The notes: generated by a model not told the origin, from the sequence alone. 64,000 nucleotides of DNA from Polyodon spathula (GCF_017654505.1 NC_054534.1:18175193-18239192); one strand, 5' to 3'; positions 43,718 through 56,404 are shown, numbered from the stretch's first letter. Numbers and translations are program-made.

Positions 43718-45717
43718 GATTAAGATGTTTTACATGTTTATTCCCCATGGAAATTCTTTATTCTGCCTTTAATTTGTTTTTACATTATGGAAATATTTTT
43801 TGTAAGCATTTTAAACACTTTTATTTGTAGTTAATGAGGTGATTAGTTGTTCCCACACTGTGAACTAATTGAGAGGCAGCGTACGTGCGAGTGATTAGTT
43901 CAATACAAAGTATAACAAATGTTAGGTTTGTACCTTTTTGAGTGTCACCATAGAGGATGACAAAATCAACTGTTTTAGTGGCATTAAATCAGAAAGATGT
44001 GTCAGTTTGTCACATATGTGCACTCCAGAGGTAACTTTTTGATAGCAAGAAGAAACACTGAATGGCATCAGGTCAATTTAACTAACCCACATTCAATTAA
44101 AGTTAATCAAAATTAGTCAGCATTAATCAAATGAGTCAGAGAATGAATGGGGTAGACAGAGAATAAATTGCAAGGTGTTTTAATGCTTAATGAGAAGTCT
44201 ATGCCTAATAAAACTTCTGCTTTTCCTTTGTTTGAAAAACCTCCACTGGGTATAAATAATATTTTCTTCCCAGAGTCAGTTTACTTATTGTTAGATATTG
44301 AGAGAAGTGCAAAAGTAATTAAATTAAAAGGGGTTAGGGCCGGATCATTTAAATGTAAATAATAATATTTTCCACTTCAGTTACTAATTAGTATTTTTTT
44401 TTTTTTTTGGTGATCAAAATTTTATTTATTTATTTACCCCCATCCCTCCTCAATCCACAAAGGACCTCAAAAATGTACCTCAGACAGTGTGATTCAAGGG
44501 CGGAAATTACTTATTATAAGATCCTGTGCATTTTTTGGGATGGTGCAGTCTGAAGAATTATTTTAGTAATATTAAAACTGTGTAAATGGACCCTACGTTA
44601 ATAAGTATGCGTTAGTATTATTATTGATCATGTTTGGTAGGTTAAAAATATGCACAATTTGACAGAGTTCACTAGCTAACTAAAAGCTTCAGAAACAGAA
44701 ATTCTGAAAAGTAGGCCTACTGTTGTGTCTTTACTATAAGACTGTCAGAAGCTACTGAGCTTCAACAAAATAAGAGATAATAGAACGCTGTTGACAAGCA
44801 TCAGATTACAAATAGTTTTATTGTTATTACACCACTGAGGTGTTATATTGATTCCTGTTTTAACCTTTAGGCCACCATAGCAACAAAGTAGGGAAGACAG
44901 TTATGTCATCTGGTGATGAGAAGTCATGGGGTCTGAGAAAGGAGCGGTCTCACAGGGTCTATTATACAGTTTTAAAATTACTAAAAAGATGATTGCACCA
45001 AAAAAAAACAACCAAAAAACGCACTTAATAGTAATAAGTAATGATGTGGTTAATATTAATATTTACATTTTGATGATACAGCCCTCACCGTCCTTTTAAG
45101 CTGGTTAAAGACGTTCCAGTCACACCTGGGGTCAGTTACCATTATGACTACAATTACAATCACAGCAGCATTGGTGGTTGAAAATACAATTACAATTAGA
45201 AGTATCCTGTTCAATTACAATTAATTATGATTATGCAGCAGTAATTGCAATGATAATTACACTAAAAGTTAATAAATAACCGCACATTGATATGCTTGCT
45301 CTTGTTTACATTTTAAAAACAAATCTCAGATTTCAATACAGAAACACATAAGTATAACTGGTATTTGTAAATGGTTGAAAATGTAAGATTGCAACGGCAC
45401 CATAGCTCACATAAAACATAACACTGAACTGCAACTTGGAACGGTGGCTCCTTAGAGCTCATAATTAACAGTTCACATATGTTGGAATTCAAGTGTAATG
45501 AATTTTGATGGTTGGTCACTAATCAGGGTAAAGTTCTTATTTGTTGTTTGCTAAATTCAAATACATCTGATTGCTTAAACAAGGTTTAACATCAAGCTCA
45601 CAATGCTGTCATTCATCAGTGGATCAAACATGTTTATGTAACTCTAAAATTCAGAAAAAAGTAAGCATAGAAAAGAAGGCATAATTTAACTAAAATTTTG
45701 AATTACATGAAATACAT
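43718..45717. other. No gene recognised
   Basis: AT-rich. Around 45140-45255 CAATTACAATTA-like motifs recur several times without a fixed period, probably an eroded repeat. Confidence 0.45.
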
Positions 45718-46660
45718 CAGGGGTGTCAAACTCAATTTTACCAAGGGCCATATTTTAATTTAACTTTGATTCGCATATACACATGCATTTTAATAAGTGA
45801 TATAGAAAATGCATGTTTATATTCACAGTTTTTAAGATGTACACATGTATTTTAAATATGACTTATTAATTTAAAACACGTTCTCTAGCTTACCTAGTTG
45901 CTGTCCTAGGCATTCTCATTTACTGAAGAAATCTGGCACCTTTTTCGTGAGACAAGCTTGTCAACATCGGGATTCATGTTTTGTGCTGAAACGATCTTTA
46001 GCACGGGGTGTAGATACTTGTCATTCAGGCAAGATCTTTGAGGAGATTTATTAATCTTCACCAGTGAAAACAGCTGTTCGCAGAAGTATGTACTGCCAAA
46101 TATTGACAGGAGCTGTGGGAATGTGGCTGGAAGGAACGGGTAAAACTGCTCAGCCGAGACAGAATCAAACTTAGCCTTCGCACATGGGAGGCGCTCTGTC
46201 TGTTCTTTCCAATCCAACTAATTTCTCTCAGTGCAATTTCATGTTGTGCGCACACTTCTCAAGCTGTTGAAATATATCGTTTGCTGTGGTAGTGAGGTGC
46301 ATAGCTGCAACATCCAAAAGCTCTTGGGTAATAGTGAAGTTCGCATCAACACCCCGGATAACAATAGATAACGCAGCGGTATCAGTAATATCTGTGCGCT
46401 CGACAACAGCAAGAGAAAAGGCTACAAAATCGCTTGCTTCTTCAGTGAGCTTACTTGAAGATCGGTAGCCAGGTCATCCACAGTAACTCTTGAAAGACTG
46501 ACGTTGGAAAACACACTTTTTTTTTCTCAGGATGGACTATTTCTGTGATTTTAAGCATGCAGTCTTTAAAAAAAAGCACCTTCAGAAAAGTGCTTTGACA
46601 ACTTTGCGATTAGCTCTGACACAAGGTAACCAGTACCAAAAATCGGAAACTTTCTTGCAA
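45718..46660 (-). mobile_element. hAT element remnant, 3' end with terminal repeat
   Basis: CAGGGGTGTCAAACTC at 45718 is a hAT-type (Charlie-like) terminus, and the transposase pseudogene reads toward it on the minus strand. No matching end was found beyond 46660, so the element is truncated at its 5' side. Confidence 0.8.
45900..46660 (-). pseudogene. hAT transposase (GTF2IRD2/ZBED-like family), decayed
   Basis: Minus-strand reading in order: FPIFGTGYLVSELIAKLSKH near 46650; FFKDCMLKITEIVHPEKK near 46540; after a stop and frame change, LTEEASDFVAFSLAVVERTD near 46420, where the residue corresponding to the family's catalytic Asp appears to be Val; IVIRGVDANFTITQELLDVA and NDIFQQLEKCAHNMKLH near 46300; then, beyond a gap, the dimerisation region FPQLLSIFGSTYFCEQLFSL with VKINKSPQRS and DKYLHPVLKIV (45906-46217). 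The phrases are those of hAT transposases that also gave rise to domesticated GTF2IRD2 and ZBED-type genes. Multiple frameshifts and stops plus loss of the middle part make this a pseudogene. Confidence 0.8.
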
Positions 46661-46927
46661 ATGTGAAAAAAAAAACGTAAATACCTCTTATACACAATGA
46701 GATATATGTCGTCAAACTAAGGTAAAATTGTTATTCTTCTTCTTCCGTTTACTTTTTTAAGAGTGTGTAGTGACTTTTCAAACAGAAAAGTTAAATAACT
46801 GGGCATCTACTGATCATGTGATTCCACATATTGGTCAACATCAAAATAAACCAGGGATCGCAAGCAGTTTGATATCCACACCATTTATATTAAACAATGT
46901 ATTAATGTTTTAAAACAGCACATATCG

Positions 46928-46928
<1 letters not shown>

Positions 46929-46966
<38 letters not shown>
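46929..46966. repeat. Poly(A) tract
   Basis: Nearly uninterrupted A run of about 37. No retrotransposon body is recognisable immediately upstream. Confidence 0.95.
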
Positions 46967-46968
<2 letters not shown>

Positions 46969-47239
46969 TTACCATGGTTTGAACTTGCAACATGACATCT
47001 TTGAACATGGCACACGGCCTATTGCACAATTGCTGAAATGCATTCATTGTTTTAAGCTTACATCCATGCCTGACCAGCTTTTGCTGAAAACCTGAAGGTT
47101 CTGCTTGATTCTAGAAATGCTCTATTTCCTGTTTGAAAATATCTAATTTCTTGTTTGGTAGATATTACACACAAGAGGGGCATGTAGCTTCCTTGTCCAA
47201 ATCGTTGATATCTCATAAATTGTAGTTCCTCGTTTAATT

Positions 47240-47240
47240 A

Positions 47241-47289
<49 letters not shown>

Positions 47290-47335
47290 TATATCATATA
47301 TATATATTATATATATCCATATATATATAAAATAA
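47240..47335. repeat. (AT)n microsatellite, interrupted
   Basis: AT repeats broken by small ATAGATATATC-type interruptions. Confidence 0.93.
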
Positions 47336-47430
47336 ATATTTTTTAATAAATAAATGTAGAAATTAATGTTTATATTATAAATGTATAAATAAATTAATAA
47401 ATAGCAAGCCAGAAAATAGTCATATTAATT

Positions 47431-47480
47431 GATTTGGCTGATGCTTTTATCCAGAGCAATTGACTTTTGTATACCTATAC
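47431..47480 (-). mobile_element. Antisense SINE/L2-type 3' tail
   Basis: TTGGCTGATGCTTTTATCCAG is the reverse of the common fish SINE/L2 tail GGATAAAAGCATCAGCCAA. Only the tail is recognised, followed by an AAATAAATAAATAAAT repeat (reading in + sense). Confidence 0.65.
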
Positions 47481-47554
47481 AAAAGGTATGTTTCACGTAA
47501 AATAAATAAATAAATAAATGTTATACAATGAGACATTAGCGCTTCTTCACTTGT

Positions 47555-47730
47555 AGCATATATGGAGTAGTGGTTAGAACACTGTGCTCTTGACTGGAAG
47601 GTCACAAGTTTTATCCCAGGTAGGGGACACACTGCTGCTTTACCTAGATTGGTCCAGTAAAAACAACAACTGTATAAATGAGTAATTTGGCCTGGATAGG
47701 AGTGTCTGCTAAGAAATAAAATAATAATTT
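47555..47730 (+). mobile_element. tRNA-derived SINE
   Basis: The head has TAGTGGTTAGAAC (A box) and GGTCACAAGTTTTATCCC (diverged B box). The body has TGTATAAATGAG and GGATAGGAGTGTCTGCTAAG, the usual L2-like tail of fish tRNA SINEs, ending in a TAA-rich run. Transcribed by RNA polymerase III when intact. The B box is degraded. Confidence 0.75.
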
Positions 47731-47733
47731 TTT

Positions 47734-47790
47734 AGACCTGGTTGGTATAAGATGGGAGACTGCCTGGCAATACCAGGTACTTTTAACTTT
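47734..47790 (+). pseudogene. 5S rRNA 3'-half fragment
   Basis: GACCTGGTTGGTATAAGATGG followed by GAGACTGCCTGGCAATACCAGG matches the 3' half of vertebrate 5S rRNA, including the C-box part of its internal promoter, with several substitutions and one short deletion. The 5' half is absent. It directly follows a SINE, so it may be a 5S-derived SINE portion or a template-switch chimera instead of a decayed 5S gene. Confidence 0.75.
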
Positions 47791-47810
47791 TCTGTGGAGA
47801 TTTACTCAGT

Positions 47811-47935
47811 GGTGTAGTCGAGGGTATATGCAGGTAAACGGCATTTACCCACTTTGAATTTAGGCAATATATTGTTTACCCACTTCTCATATAAGGGGTA
47901 CAGAGTTTACTCACTTCTACTCTCCTGGGATGTGC
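47811..47935 (+). mobile_element. DNA-transposon-like terminal fragment
   Basis: CTCAGTGGTGTAGTCGAGGG followed by repeated TTTACCCAC motifs is the style of common fish DNA transposon ends. No second end was found. Superfamily unclear (hAT- or EnSpm-like). Confidence 0.35.
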
Positions 47936-48464
47936 AAATCCTGTGTTAAAGACAATATGTTTTAACGGCGAGTGTCTGTGTTGTGTTCAGAGAATGTGAG
48001 CGGAGGAAGCAGTGACAATTCTGCTCACCGCTCATAATAATATCCTCTGCTCCGCTCTTTCTTTCATTCTGCTCCCCCGCTCCAGACAAAATGGTATTAA
48101 ATATATATAATAATAAGCAAATAAACTAGCTGTTTTTCCCCCATCGTGTTGCCGATTGCAGATGAAAAGATGTAATGTACATTCAGAAAGGAATATAATT
48201 TAATTGTCCTTATTAATCGCCTACCTTGACCCAAGTAAAAAAACAAAAAAAAATGCAGACATAAAGTGCTCAGAGAAGTTATCTAATTGAATTTGAAGAT
48301 GCTTTCTCGTTATTATTGTTTGGTACTGGAAAAAATGCCTACATTTCAAACTTTGCATATGATTCAAATTAGCCACAAACACATATGAGTGAGTGCAGAA
48401 AATATAACCCATGTTCACAGCGCTGTATGGTGCATAACCATAGAACTACGTAAGAACAATAACC
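47936..48464. other. No gene recognised
   Basis: Nothing supported in this stretch. Confidence 0.45.
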
Positions 48465-48545
48465 GCGGACAGATGGACACACGGATGACACACGTCTCTC
48501 ACATATTTAAATGGCACAAATGCAGATTCACAATCAGGGGGGAAT
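48465..48545 (+). repeat. Dispersed repeat shared with 31098-31180
   Basis: CAGATGGACACAC ... TTAAATGGCACAAATGCAG ... CACAATCAGG, then an AT-rich microsatellite, as in the first copy. Confidence 0.75.
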
Positions 48546-48927
48546 ATATATACATATATATATATATGTGGAAAGGTGCTGGCGCCCAACATTCACACAA
48601 TTGTTGCTTCTAACTTGGCTTCTTTTTTTCATCGCTCCACTTTACATTGAAATGCTGTTTGTAACTTCAAGTGGATTGTGACCATTCCCTTATCAGCTCA
48701 AAAATCACATCTGCAACAAAAAACATTGACAATGCACAACCTAAAAAAATGCTCCAACACCCCAGCCCTGGATCTGCAATGCCTGCCCCATCAACTGTCA
48801 CTTCCCATACACTTACCTTGCATTCTCATTATCCCTTGCACTCGTTGCCATTATTGGTCTTTTTCATCATCTTCATTGTTGGAAATATATAGCTTCATGC
48901 TCTTTCAGGTATTCTTGTATGTATGGG

Positions 48928-49536
48928 TGTGGCAAAGTGCCTGCCCCGGTGTGTATTATATGTTGTGTGTTAATGTTGGTGTGTAGTCATTGGTACACGG
49001 GATATAAACGGGTCTGTGTAACACGAGTGTTTAAAATGTATATTTGTATTTAGGCACGAGGATTGCACTGCACTTTACGTGCAAGTAAAAAGTAATAATA
49101 TGTGAGCACGGGGAATTTCACTTTTTTAATTCACTTGCAGTTGTACCATGAATCCAATTGAATGATTGATTAGCAATTGGGTCTTGGTACATCTGCATAA
49201 AAGCAGCATGTTTTCACTCACTCGAGGTTGTGTGTTCGGTGAGTGGAGAACGGGATTGGAGACGGAGGTAATAATAATAACAGTAATAAGTAAAATATCA
49301 GCTCACCGTGTTTGTTTAGTGTTAGTCCGTTTTGTTTGTCTGTTTATTTTGGCTACCAGTACCATGTCCTGTGTTTTTGTTTGTCTTACAACCGTTTATT
49401 TTTCTGTCTGTCAGTGCACTATTAAATGCTGAGTGAGACCATTTGCTCAGTTCCACCAAACTTCACCTCTCTTGTCGTTTATTTCCTGGTTCCTGTTTCT
49501 GGTCTGACGTCCCCCACTCCGGCTGTCTTTGTGACA
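48928..49536 (+). mobile_element. Solo LTR, family D (TSD ATGGG)
   Basis: Begins TGTGGCAAAG and ends CTTTGTGACA. Perfect direct repeats ATGGG lie at 48923-48927 and 49537-49541. It aligns with 14342-14997 but lacks the GTGCTGG hairpin block in the middle, which explains its shorter length (609 against 656). Confidence 0.92.
49137..49204 (+). promoter_or_regulatory. LTR-D palindrome plus TATA box (copy 3)
   Basis: GCAGTTGTACCATGAATC pairs with GGGTCTTGGTACATCTGC less well than in the other two copies. The loop keeps GATTAG, and CATAAAAGC abuts the stem. Confidence 0.65.
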
Positions 49537-49880
49537 ATGGGCTAAATGTCTGTCAGTGTGTGCCCTCATTTACCTGTGCCATACCTGCATGTTGTCCGTG
49601 TGTCTTCCCAAAGCATTTTTGTCTGTGCCTATGATTTTGCCTCTCCCATTCCCTGTCTGTCTTTCTCTCTGTAGTAGTGCTTGTAAGGATAACCAAGAAC
49701 ACCAGTCTGTGTTGAGCACTTTCCTTGGCACATGTGTCTTAGCATCTTTATTCTGGTTAAACCCAGCTTATAAGGAAATGAGCATTTCGTTGTAAAGTGG
49801 AGCAATAAAGTTGAGTGATGAAAAAAAGAAGCCAAGTTAGAAGCAACAATTGTGTGAATGTTGGGTCCCAGCACCTTTCC

Positions 49881-50010
49881 AATTGTGCCTATTTGCTTGA
49901 TGCTTGACAAGGTTGCCCCATTTGCTTCTCCTAATTTGGGCTTTTGTGTTTGATATGACCTCTTTAAATGGCTGTTGCTTTTTTCTAACTTGTTTTTTTA
50001 CATTGATTTA
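49881..50010 (+). repeat. Dispersed repeat R1, second locus
   Basis: GTGCCTATTTGCTTGATGC, ACAAGGTTGCCCCATTTG, TTTGTGTTTGATAT and TTTAAATGGCTG match the inverted copy at 27915-28050. It directly adjoins the inverted-end DNA element. Confidence 0.7.
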
Positions 50011-50814
50011 TTTTTGTTATAAGTTCTATATCATGCCTCTGAAGACAAATATACAGGGTGATCCACCGGTATGCTTTGCCAGAATTGTTTCTGTATTCCT
50101 TCAACAGAAAAGGGTCACAGGTCCCAGGTATAAATTAGGCCTTTGGTCCCATCCTGATACAACAGATCGTAATTTCCATCAACTAAGTTGAGATCAAAAG
50201 CTTTGTGTTTGTCAATCACAGCCTTAAGGAGCCTATTATAATCCATTGTATCTGCCACTGTAAGAGGGAGGACGGGGCCTCCTTGAAGTTTCAGCATTCC
50301 GTTCCTTTCTGTAATTTTCCCAACCTGTATTTGAAATACATGGCATGTGTAGAATTCAGGATTTGCAAATAACTTTCATAATTTCTATGTTAAAAAAGAG
50401 ATTTAACAACTACCTTTCAACTGCCTGGGTTCTCTTTGTTTTTTTATTGGCAAAAAAGTTTTTCTTGTGTCTTTATATTCTGGAATTTTATGAAATCAGA
50501 GAAGACTTGAGATCTTTGTTCTTGTTTTACAGACCCTGCAAAAAAATGAATAAATAAGTAATGCATGTATGTAAATCAAATATAACTGGTATGGAGTGTG
50601 TAAAAATGTTTAAACAAAAATGGTACCTGGATTTGAGAAACTTCCATTCTGTTCCACGCTTGGAACCTGTGCTGCTGCAGCCAGGAAATGCAGACTTTTG
50701 CCGCATTGGCTGCAAAAGCTGTGAATGTCAGACAGCTTTTGTCCACAAAATGGACAAAACATCCAAAAATATAAAGATAAAAATGTAACGGACTGTGAGA
50801 GAGATTGAATAATT
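50011..50814. other. No gene recognised
   Basis: Two ORFs of 75-95 codons (49904-50191, 50561-50788) are not low-complexity but show no known domain and no convincing splice boundaries. Confidence 0.4.
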
Positions 50815-50960
50815 GTTGGTGTCAGATCTCCCTCCCGACCTGTGAGGGCACTGTGTAAAAGGAACGGAGTACCCTTAACTAAATGGCACGACAGTTTATT
50901 CCTTAGGGTAGGTGGAAGTCGGTCATTTAGGAAGGGGGCTGAGCTATGGCACCCAAGTTC
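50815..50960 (+). mobile_element. Fragment of LTR family E
   Basis: GGTGTCAGATCTCCCTCCCG and ACCTGTGAGGGCACTG correspond to the start region of the antisense LTR at 20497-21247 (GGTGTAAATCTCCCTCCCG, ACCTGTGAAGGCGCT). Similarity fades within about 150 bases. Confidence 0.6.
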
Positions 50961-53430
50961 AATGACTCAGACGGGAGATGGCGAGGCATCCGAGGATTGG
51001 AGGAGAGGATGTGCTTGTTAACCTAGGGGTCATAAATAGGGGGCGTAGTGAAAATGATGTTTTCCTTTCTATATGATTAGCAAAACAACCTAGAAGGAGT
51101 ACCATGCATTTGTGAAAGTAACCATGAGTGTTTTTTAGTTTCTCTTGTAACGTTGTTTGTTTTGTAGTGTCTGTTTCAAGATTTCTAACAGGATCTGGAG
51201 CTGCAGCCTCAGGCCACTTTTCACTGAGGAACTGTCTTTGCACCATGAGCACTTAATTCACGCAGTGTAGGAACTGTGTCTGGGTTTGTGTGGGTGAGAA
51301 AAGACTGGACTTTTTTGGTTGCGGGTCAAACCCGTTGGATTTACAAACAGGAGTGATAAACGCCGCTGTACCACTTCCATCATTATTATTCACAGGTTTC
51401 GCCATAAGGCTCTGGACATTACATTCATTAATAAACACCCTTGCACATGTGAATCATTGTCTGTGTGATTAATCCACTCTGTACTGCACTCACCTGCACA
51501 TATTCACCACTTTGCCACACGCACATATTAATGTTGAGTCATGAAAAATGAGTGCCGATTAATGTCATTAAAAACATTTTAGTTTGTTTTGCGTGATTAA
51601 CATGCCAAGTTTAATAAGGCTGCACTATGGCCAGCCGATTTTATTTCACTTAGTTACCTGTGCTTGCACTTCCAACATCGGATTACCATTTTAACTTATC
51701 AGTTGACGTTAAACCTTACATTTCTACCTCCCTTATTCCCATGTCACAGACGCAACTGCTAAAAAGTGAAAATATATTTTGTTTGCTAGAATCGGTTTAT
51801 TTTCAGTGCTTGAGAAAATGGGATTACACAGACCAAAACTTGACTCGAACCACTCCTTAATTATATACAAATTTAATTTAAAATTTAAGAGTCAGTTGTA
51901 TGTTGTGATTAAATTATTTGATTTACTTACGTGATCCTGTCGTCTACTTGAAAATTATAGCACTCTAATCTAGTTTCTATGTCTCTCTCAATCTCTCTCA
52001 CACAGACACACACTTGTAGTGTTACACTATCAGTGAGTAATGATATCTCCCTGCAGGAAACGTTATCTGAATGCCATCCTTCCCCATTTCTATTTCTGTC
52101 ATACATTTTTATTTCTGTCCTGCTATTTTCTATTCACCACCCTTTTAAGATGCTGCCCAATTTTAGACTTGCCTGCACTGACTTGCACTTTTGGGCCACC
52201 ATAGTTATCAGATTAGAATGTCAAAGGGAAAAGCTGGTATTTATGCGCAGATTGATTTCAAATTTAATTCAGTTAAGCACTTCAATGTTCCAGTGGGCAT
52301 CTATGCAAAATAGAAGCCTGCTAGATCTGGCAGCTAATTGACTGTTCACACTCAATTATTTTCTAATTAATAATAAAGCAGCTCTAAATTTTTATTTAAC
52401 TTGCAGTTAAAAGTTGTATCAGTTTTTGTATGCAAAACCTGTACTTTGCAATGTGGTTTAAAGCTAAGAGTACACCCCTCGGGAAGCAAACAAAGTATTC
52501 TCTTAGCCGAAGTGTTCTCTAAGACAGAGTTGACCACCGGACACAATATGCCAAGGCCATGACAAGTCCTTTTTGAAAAGATTGAATAAACCGTAATTTG
52601 AGTTTGGTGATGAGGAGTTATCATATTACAAAATACTACTATATCAGTTTTGAATCCGTTAGCAATGAATCGTTATTGTCTGTGCCAGAAAGACTACTGT
52701 ATTTAAAATGTTGTTTAAATATGTTACACACACAGTGTGCTGTATACTCTACTCTATCATTCAATCTGCTAAGTTCTGAAGCCACTGAAAGGAGACTAAT
52801 GGCATATAATGAGTTTGTGGGCTTCGTTGACGCCTTTAAAGCACTGAGAGCATTGGGGTGTTAATGCCCTTAAATTACACGTGACCTTACGTCAACAATC
52901 CTCTGCTCAGTCTTGTACATTCAGACACCACTGCTATCTGCAGTAAATCAGTATGACATATACTTTCCCAGGGTTTAATAAGATTTTCTTGTTTTCAGGA
53001 GGAACTGAGTATCAGTTTTATCAGAAGCTTTGTAAATGAGGATTCTGGTAGTTAATGTTAGATGTAAAACTTTCTGGTACGCAATCTATTTCAGTGCTCT
53101 GGTGCAATTTTACATCTAGCTGCAATCATACCATGTAAATTACTGCACAGGAAGTGATTAGATACCAAGAGAAACAGTTTTTTTTTTTCTTCTTCTGTCG
53201 AACTAGTGTGTAAAAAGTGTAAAATTAAAACAAGATCCATGCTTCTTTCTCACTCCTGTCATCAATGCAACATTCTAATATGCTTTATTATATTTTAACA
53301 CAGAGTCCTTGGAAGTTTTAATAACATAGTTGCATACCAAACCATTCACATTTTTATCAGTTGATCATTTTTACAGAATCATGTGATTAATGACGTGTTA
53401 AGTTTTCATGTCTGTTCCATTTCTTATAAA
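50961..53430. other. No gene recognised
   Basis: ORFs on both strands reach 120 codons (51979-52341) but are T-rich hydrophobic shadows. No splice-bounded exon was accepted. Confidence 0.45.
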
Positions 53431-53436
53431 GTTCTT

Positions 53437-54345
<909 letters not shown>

Positions 54346-54495
54346 ATAGTGTTTAGAGTGACCGGCAAAGCTCTAAGTTCCTCAGTGTTTTCACCATCAG
54401 TAGGAGGTAAACAGACAGTGCTTGTTTTATCCCCTGCTGTGTTGGCACTGAACTCTGCTGGGGGGCAAAAAGGTGACGTGAAGGACTGCTGTGCT
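54346..54495 (+). CDS. Candidate host-gene exon, 150 bp
   Basis: A CCAGTTTTCAG acceptor ends at 54345, and a consensus GTAAGT donor starts at 54496. The 150 bases between are 50 codons in phase 0 without a stop: IVFRVTGKALSSSVFSPSVG, then GKQTVLVLSPAVLALNSAGG, then QKGDVKDCCA. The Ser/Val/Pro-rich composition resembles disordered parts of nuclear regulators, but I do not recognise the gene. The local GC content is higher than the flanks. The frame runs on to a stop at 54541, so the donor is not forced by the frame. No second exon was linked. Confidence 0.42.
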
Positions 54496-54679
54496 GTAAG
54501 TAGTTCATCCTGGGTTGTCTGTCTGGACCGTACCATAAAATAACATGTGCTTACTAAGGTGTGTGTACATTAGTTTGTATTACATGGTGGATTGAGACTG
54601 CAGTCTCTTAAGAGGCATCACGTGTACAAGGCCACAGTTGCATGTTTCCTTATTTACTTTTTTTTTTTATTGAGAGCGG

Positions 54680-54772
54680 CGTTTATTTGAGGGCAGAATC
54701 TATTAAAAAGCTGACATCTCAGTGAGGCATTAATTCGAGAGTGGCGTTAATTCGAAATAATAGAGTATATAT
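54680..54772 (+). mobile_element. pogo/Tigger-like terminal fragment
   Basis: GGCGTTTATTTGAGGGCAG and GGCGTTAATTCGAAATAATAG, two diverged repeats ending in AGTA, are typical of pogo-type right ends. The left end is not found. Confidence 0.5.
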
Positions 54773-54774
54773 TG

Positions 54775-56028
54775 TGACAGGATGGACAAGGTTGTGTAAA
54801 TGATTACGATGTCCACAACTGTAATTTCTGTACATCAGCTGCTGGCAATATTTATTTTGTTAGAAGGTGATGGTAACAGAAAGAAAACAACTCAAATCTT
54901 CACTACCAACCAGTGGGAGAAATTGTTACAGCCAGTCTGACACCATTACTTCCACCAGAGTATCCTTATCTACAATAGTAGTTGTGTAGGACTCTGGTGT
55001 ACCATACCCTTTATTATTCAGTTCACACAGACCACTATGTACACTATATACATTCGGCAGTGTATACCTGACATGCACTTGGTTGGTTTGCTCTTGAGTG
55101 GGGTTTTGCAGTCTCTTTGCAACTACTCAATTGCTTTGTTTAAAAGGTAGGCATTAGTAAATAATACTTTGCTTCATTTATTGTCTTCCAATGAAACCGT
55201 CATTCAATTCTGATTCATTTGGTTCAGTTACTCCTGCGCTGAGCACATAGCCAGTCAGCTTCTCCAACAGGCTTTGGTTTAACTGGACTTAGAGGCTAGA
55301 CTCCACTCTCAAAGGTCCAGGCTTTTCTTTATGTTCAAAAAAGTATTATAATCCTCTGTGTTACAATATAATACACCCCACTGTTCTATATTCATAAGTT
55401 AAAACTTTGCTTTAAAATAAGGGGAACTTCTGCATTATAAAATATACAGAGAGGCTTTCAAATCTGACACAGCAGACAAAAGTGTGGGCATTACATTAGA
55501 GAATTGGTACCCACGTGAATTATTCAATAAAATGCAGGTAAGCATTTTTAAAACAATCAAAATAAATAAAAGCAATCTCCTTTGCTAGCTCTGTATTGTT
55601 TCACATCTCCACATAGCTCAGCCAGCTATAAACCATAATTTTAGTAGACGCTAAGGAAGTGTATCCACTATCTCAGTTTGTACTAAAAGCAAGTGTCAAT
55701 CGTTTCCCCATCCTGTCATTATTCAATCTCCCATCCTTTTAACTGATTTGATTTTGGATCTTTGCACTTCTTTGTGAACTTTGGAAGGTACTATTTATAA
55801 TGCAACACAAATATAGAAGGGTCAGTCATCAGTATTACTTACTTTAGGTAACTAGATTATTTCAGTAACTTCACATTTTATAACACTGCAGAGTCTTCAA
55901 TAAGAGGTATTAGTGAAATTACTTTTTGAATAGTTTATATTGATAACAATTTGTTTTCTGTACTTAAATGTGAACCCCTCCTTGTATGGATGCAGTTACA
56001 TGATGTACATTTTAAAATGTTTAACTAA

Positions 56029-56033
<5 letters not shown>
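54775..56033. other. No gene recognised
   Basis: Begins TGTGACAGGATGG, which looks like an LTR start, but no palindrome-TATA unit or matching end was found. Confidence 0.45.

Positions 56034-56109
<76 letters not shown>
56034..56109. repeat. (TA)n microsatellite
   Basis: About 37 uninterrupted TA units. Confidence 0.97.
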
Positions 56110-56112
<3 letters not shown>

Positions 56113-56404
56113 GGACATGACCATGTTCGAATCATGCTTGACATGTTGACAACTTGAGCAAGATAACCAGTTCTGACAAATACGCTATCCCACTCATAAC
56201 CAAGATAATGGTTAGAGAGAGTGTAGATATTACAAGAGCATATATTTTTGTTCCCCAAAAATAATGATTGCTCAGCAGATGAAGAGTGAAATATATAAAT
56301 ATAGACATGGGGGAGACAGTATATGTTAATGAGGTTAAAAAAAGAAATTAATTCTGTCCTAGGATTCCTGCATTAGGTACTCAAACAGCAGACACATGTT
56401 ATAC

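Larger units (their letters stand above)
48570..49880. mobile_element. DNA element with 64-bp inverted ends, split by an LTR
   Basis: 48570-48633 and the inverse of 49817-49880 agree at 62 of 64 positions (GGAAAGGTGCTGG ... CACACAATTGTTGCTTCTAAC ... CATC). Inside, a GCTCCACTTTAC motif also occurs inverted at both sides. A solo LTR (48928-49536) sits in the middle with its own target duplication. Without the LTR the element would be about 700 bases. No transposase ORF. Superfamily not assigned. Confidence 0.85.

Noticed and set aside
49904..50788. Cluster of ORFs of 75-95 codons that might be exons
   Set aside because: Composition is plausible, but the first overlaps the R1 repeat and no acceptor/donor pair in phase was found.
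51979..52341. 120-codon plus-strand ORF
   Set aside because: T-rich, hydrophobic and low in charge, with no domain. Consistent with chance in an AT-rich region.
54775..55030. TGTGACAGG start suggesting another LTR
   Set aside because: No pre-TATA palindrome, no TG...CA end and no direct repeats were found.
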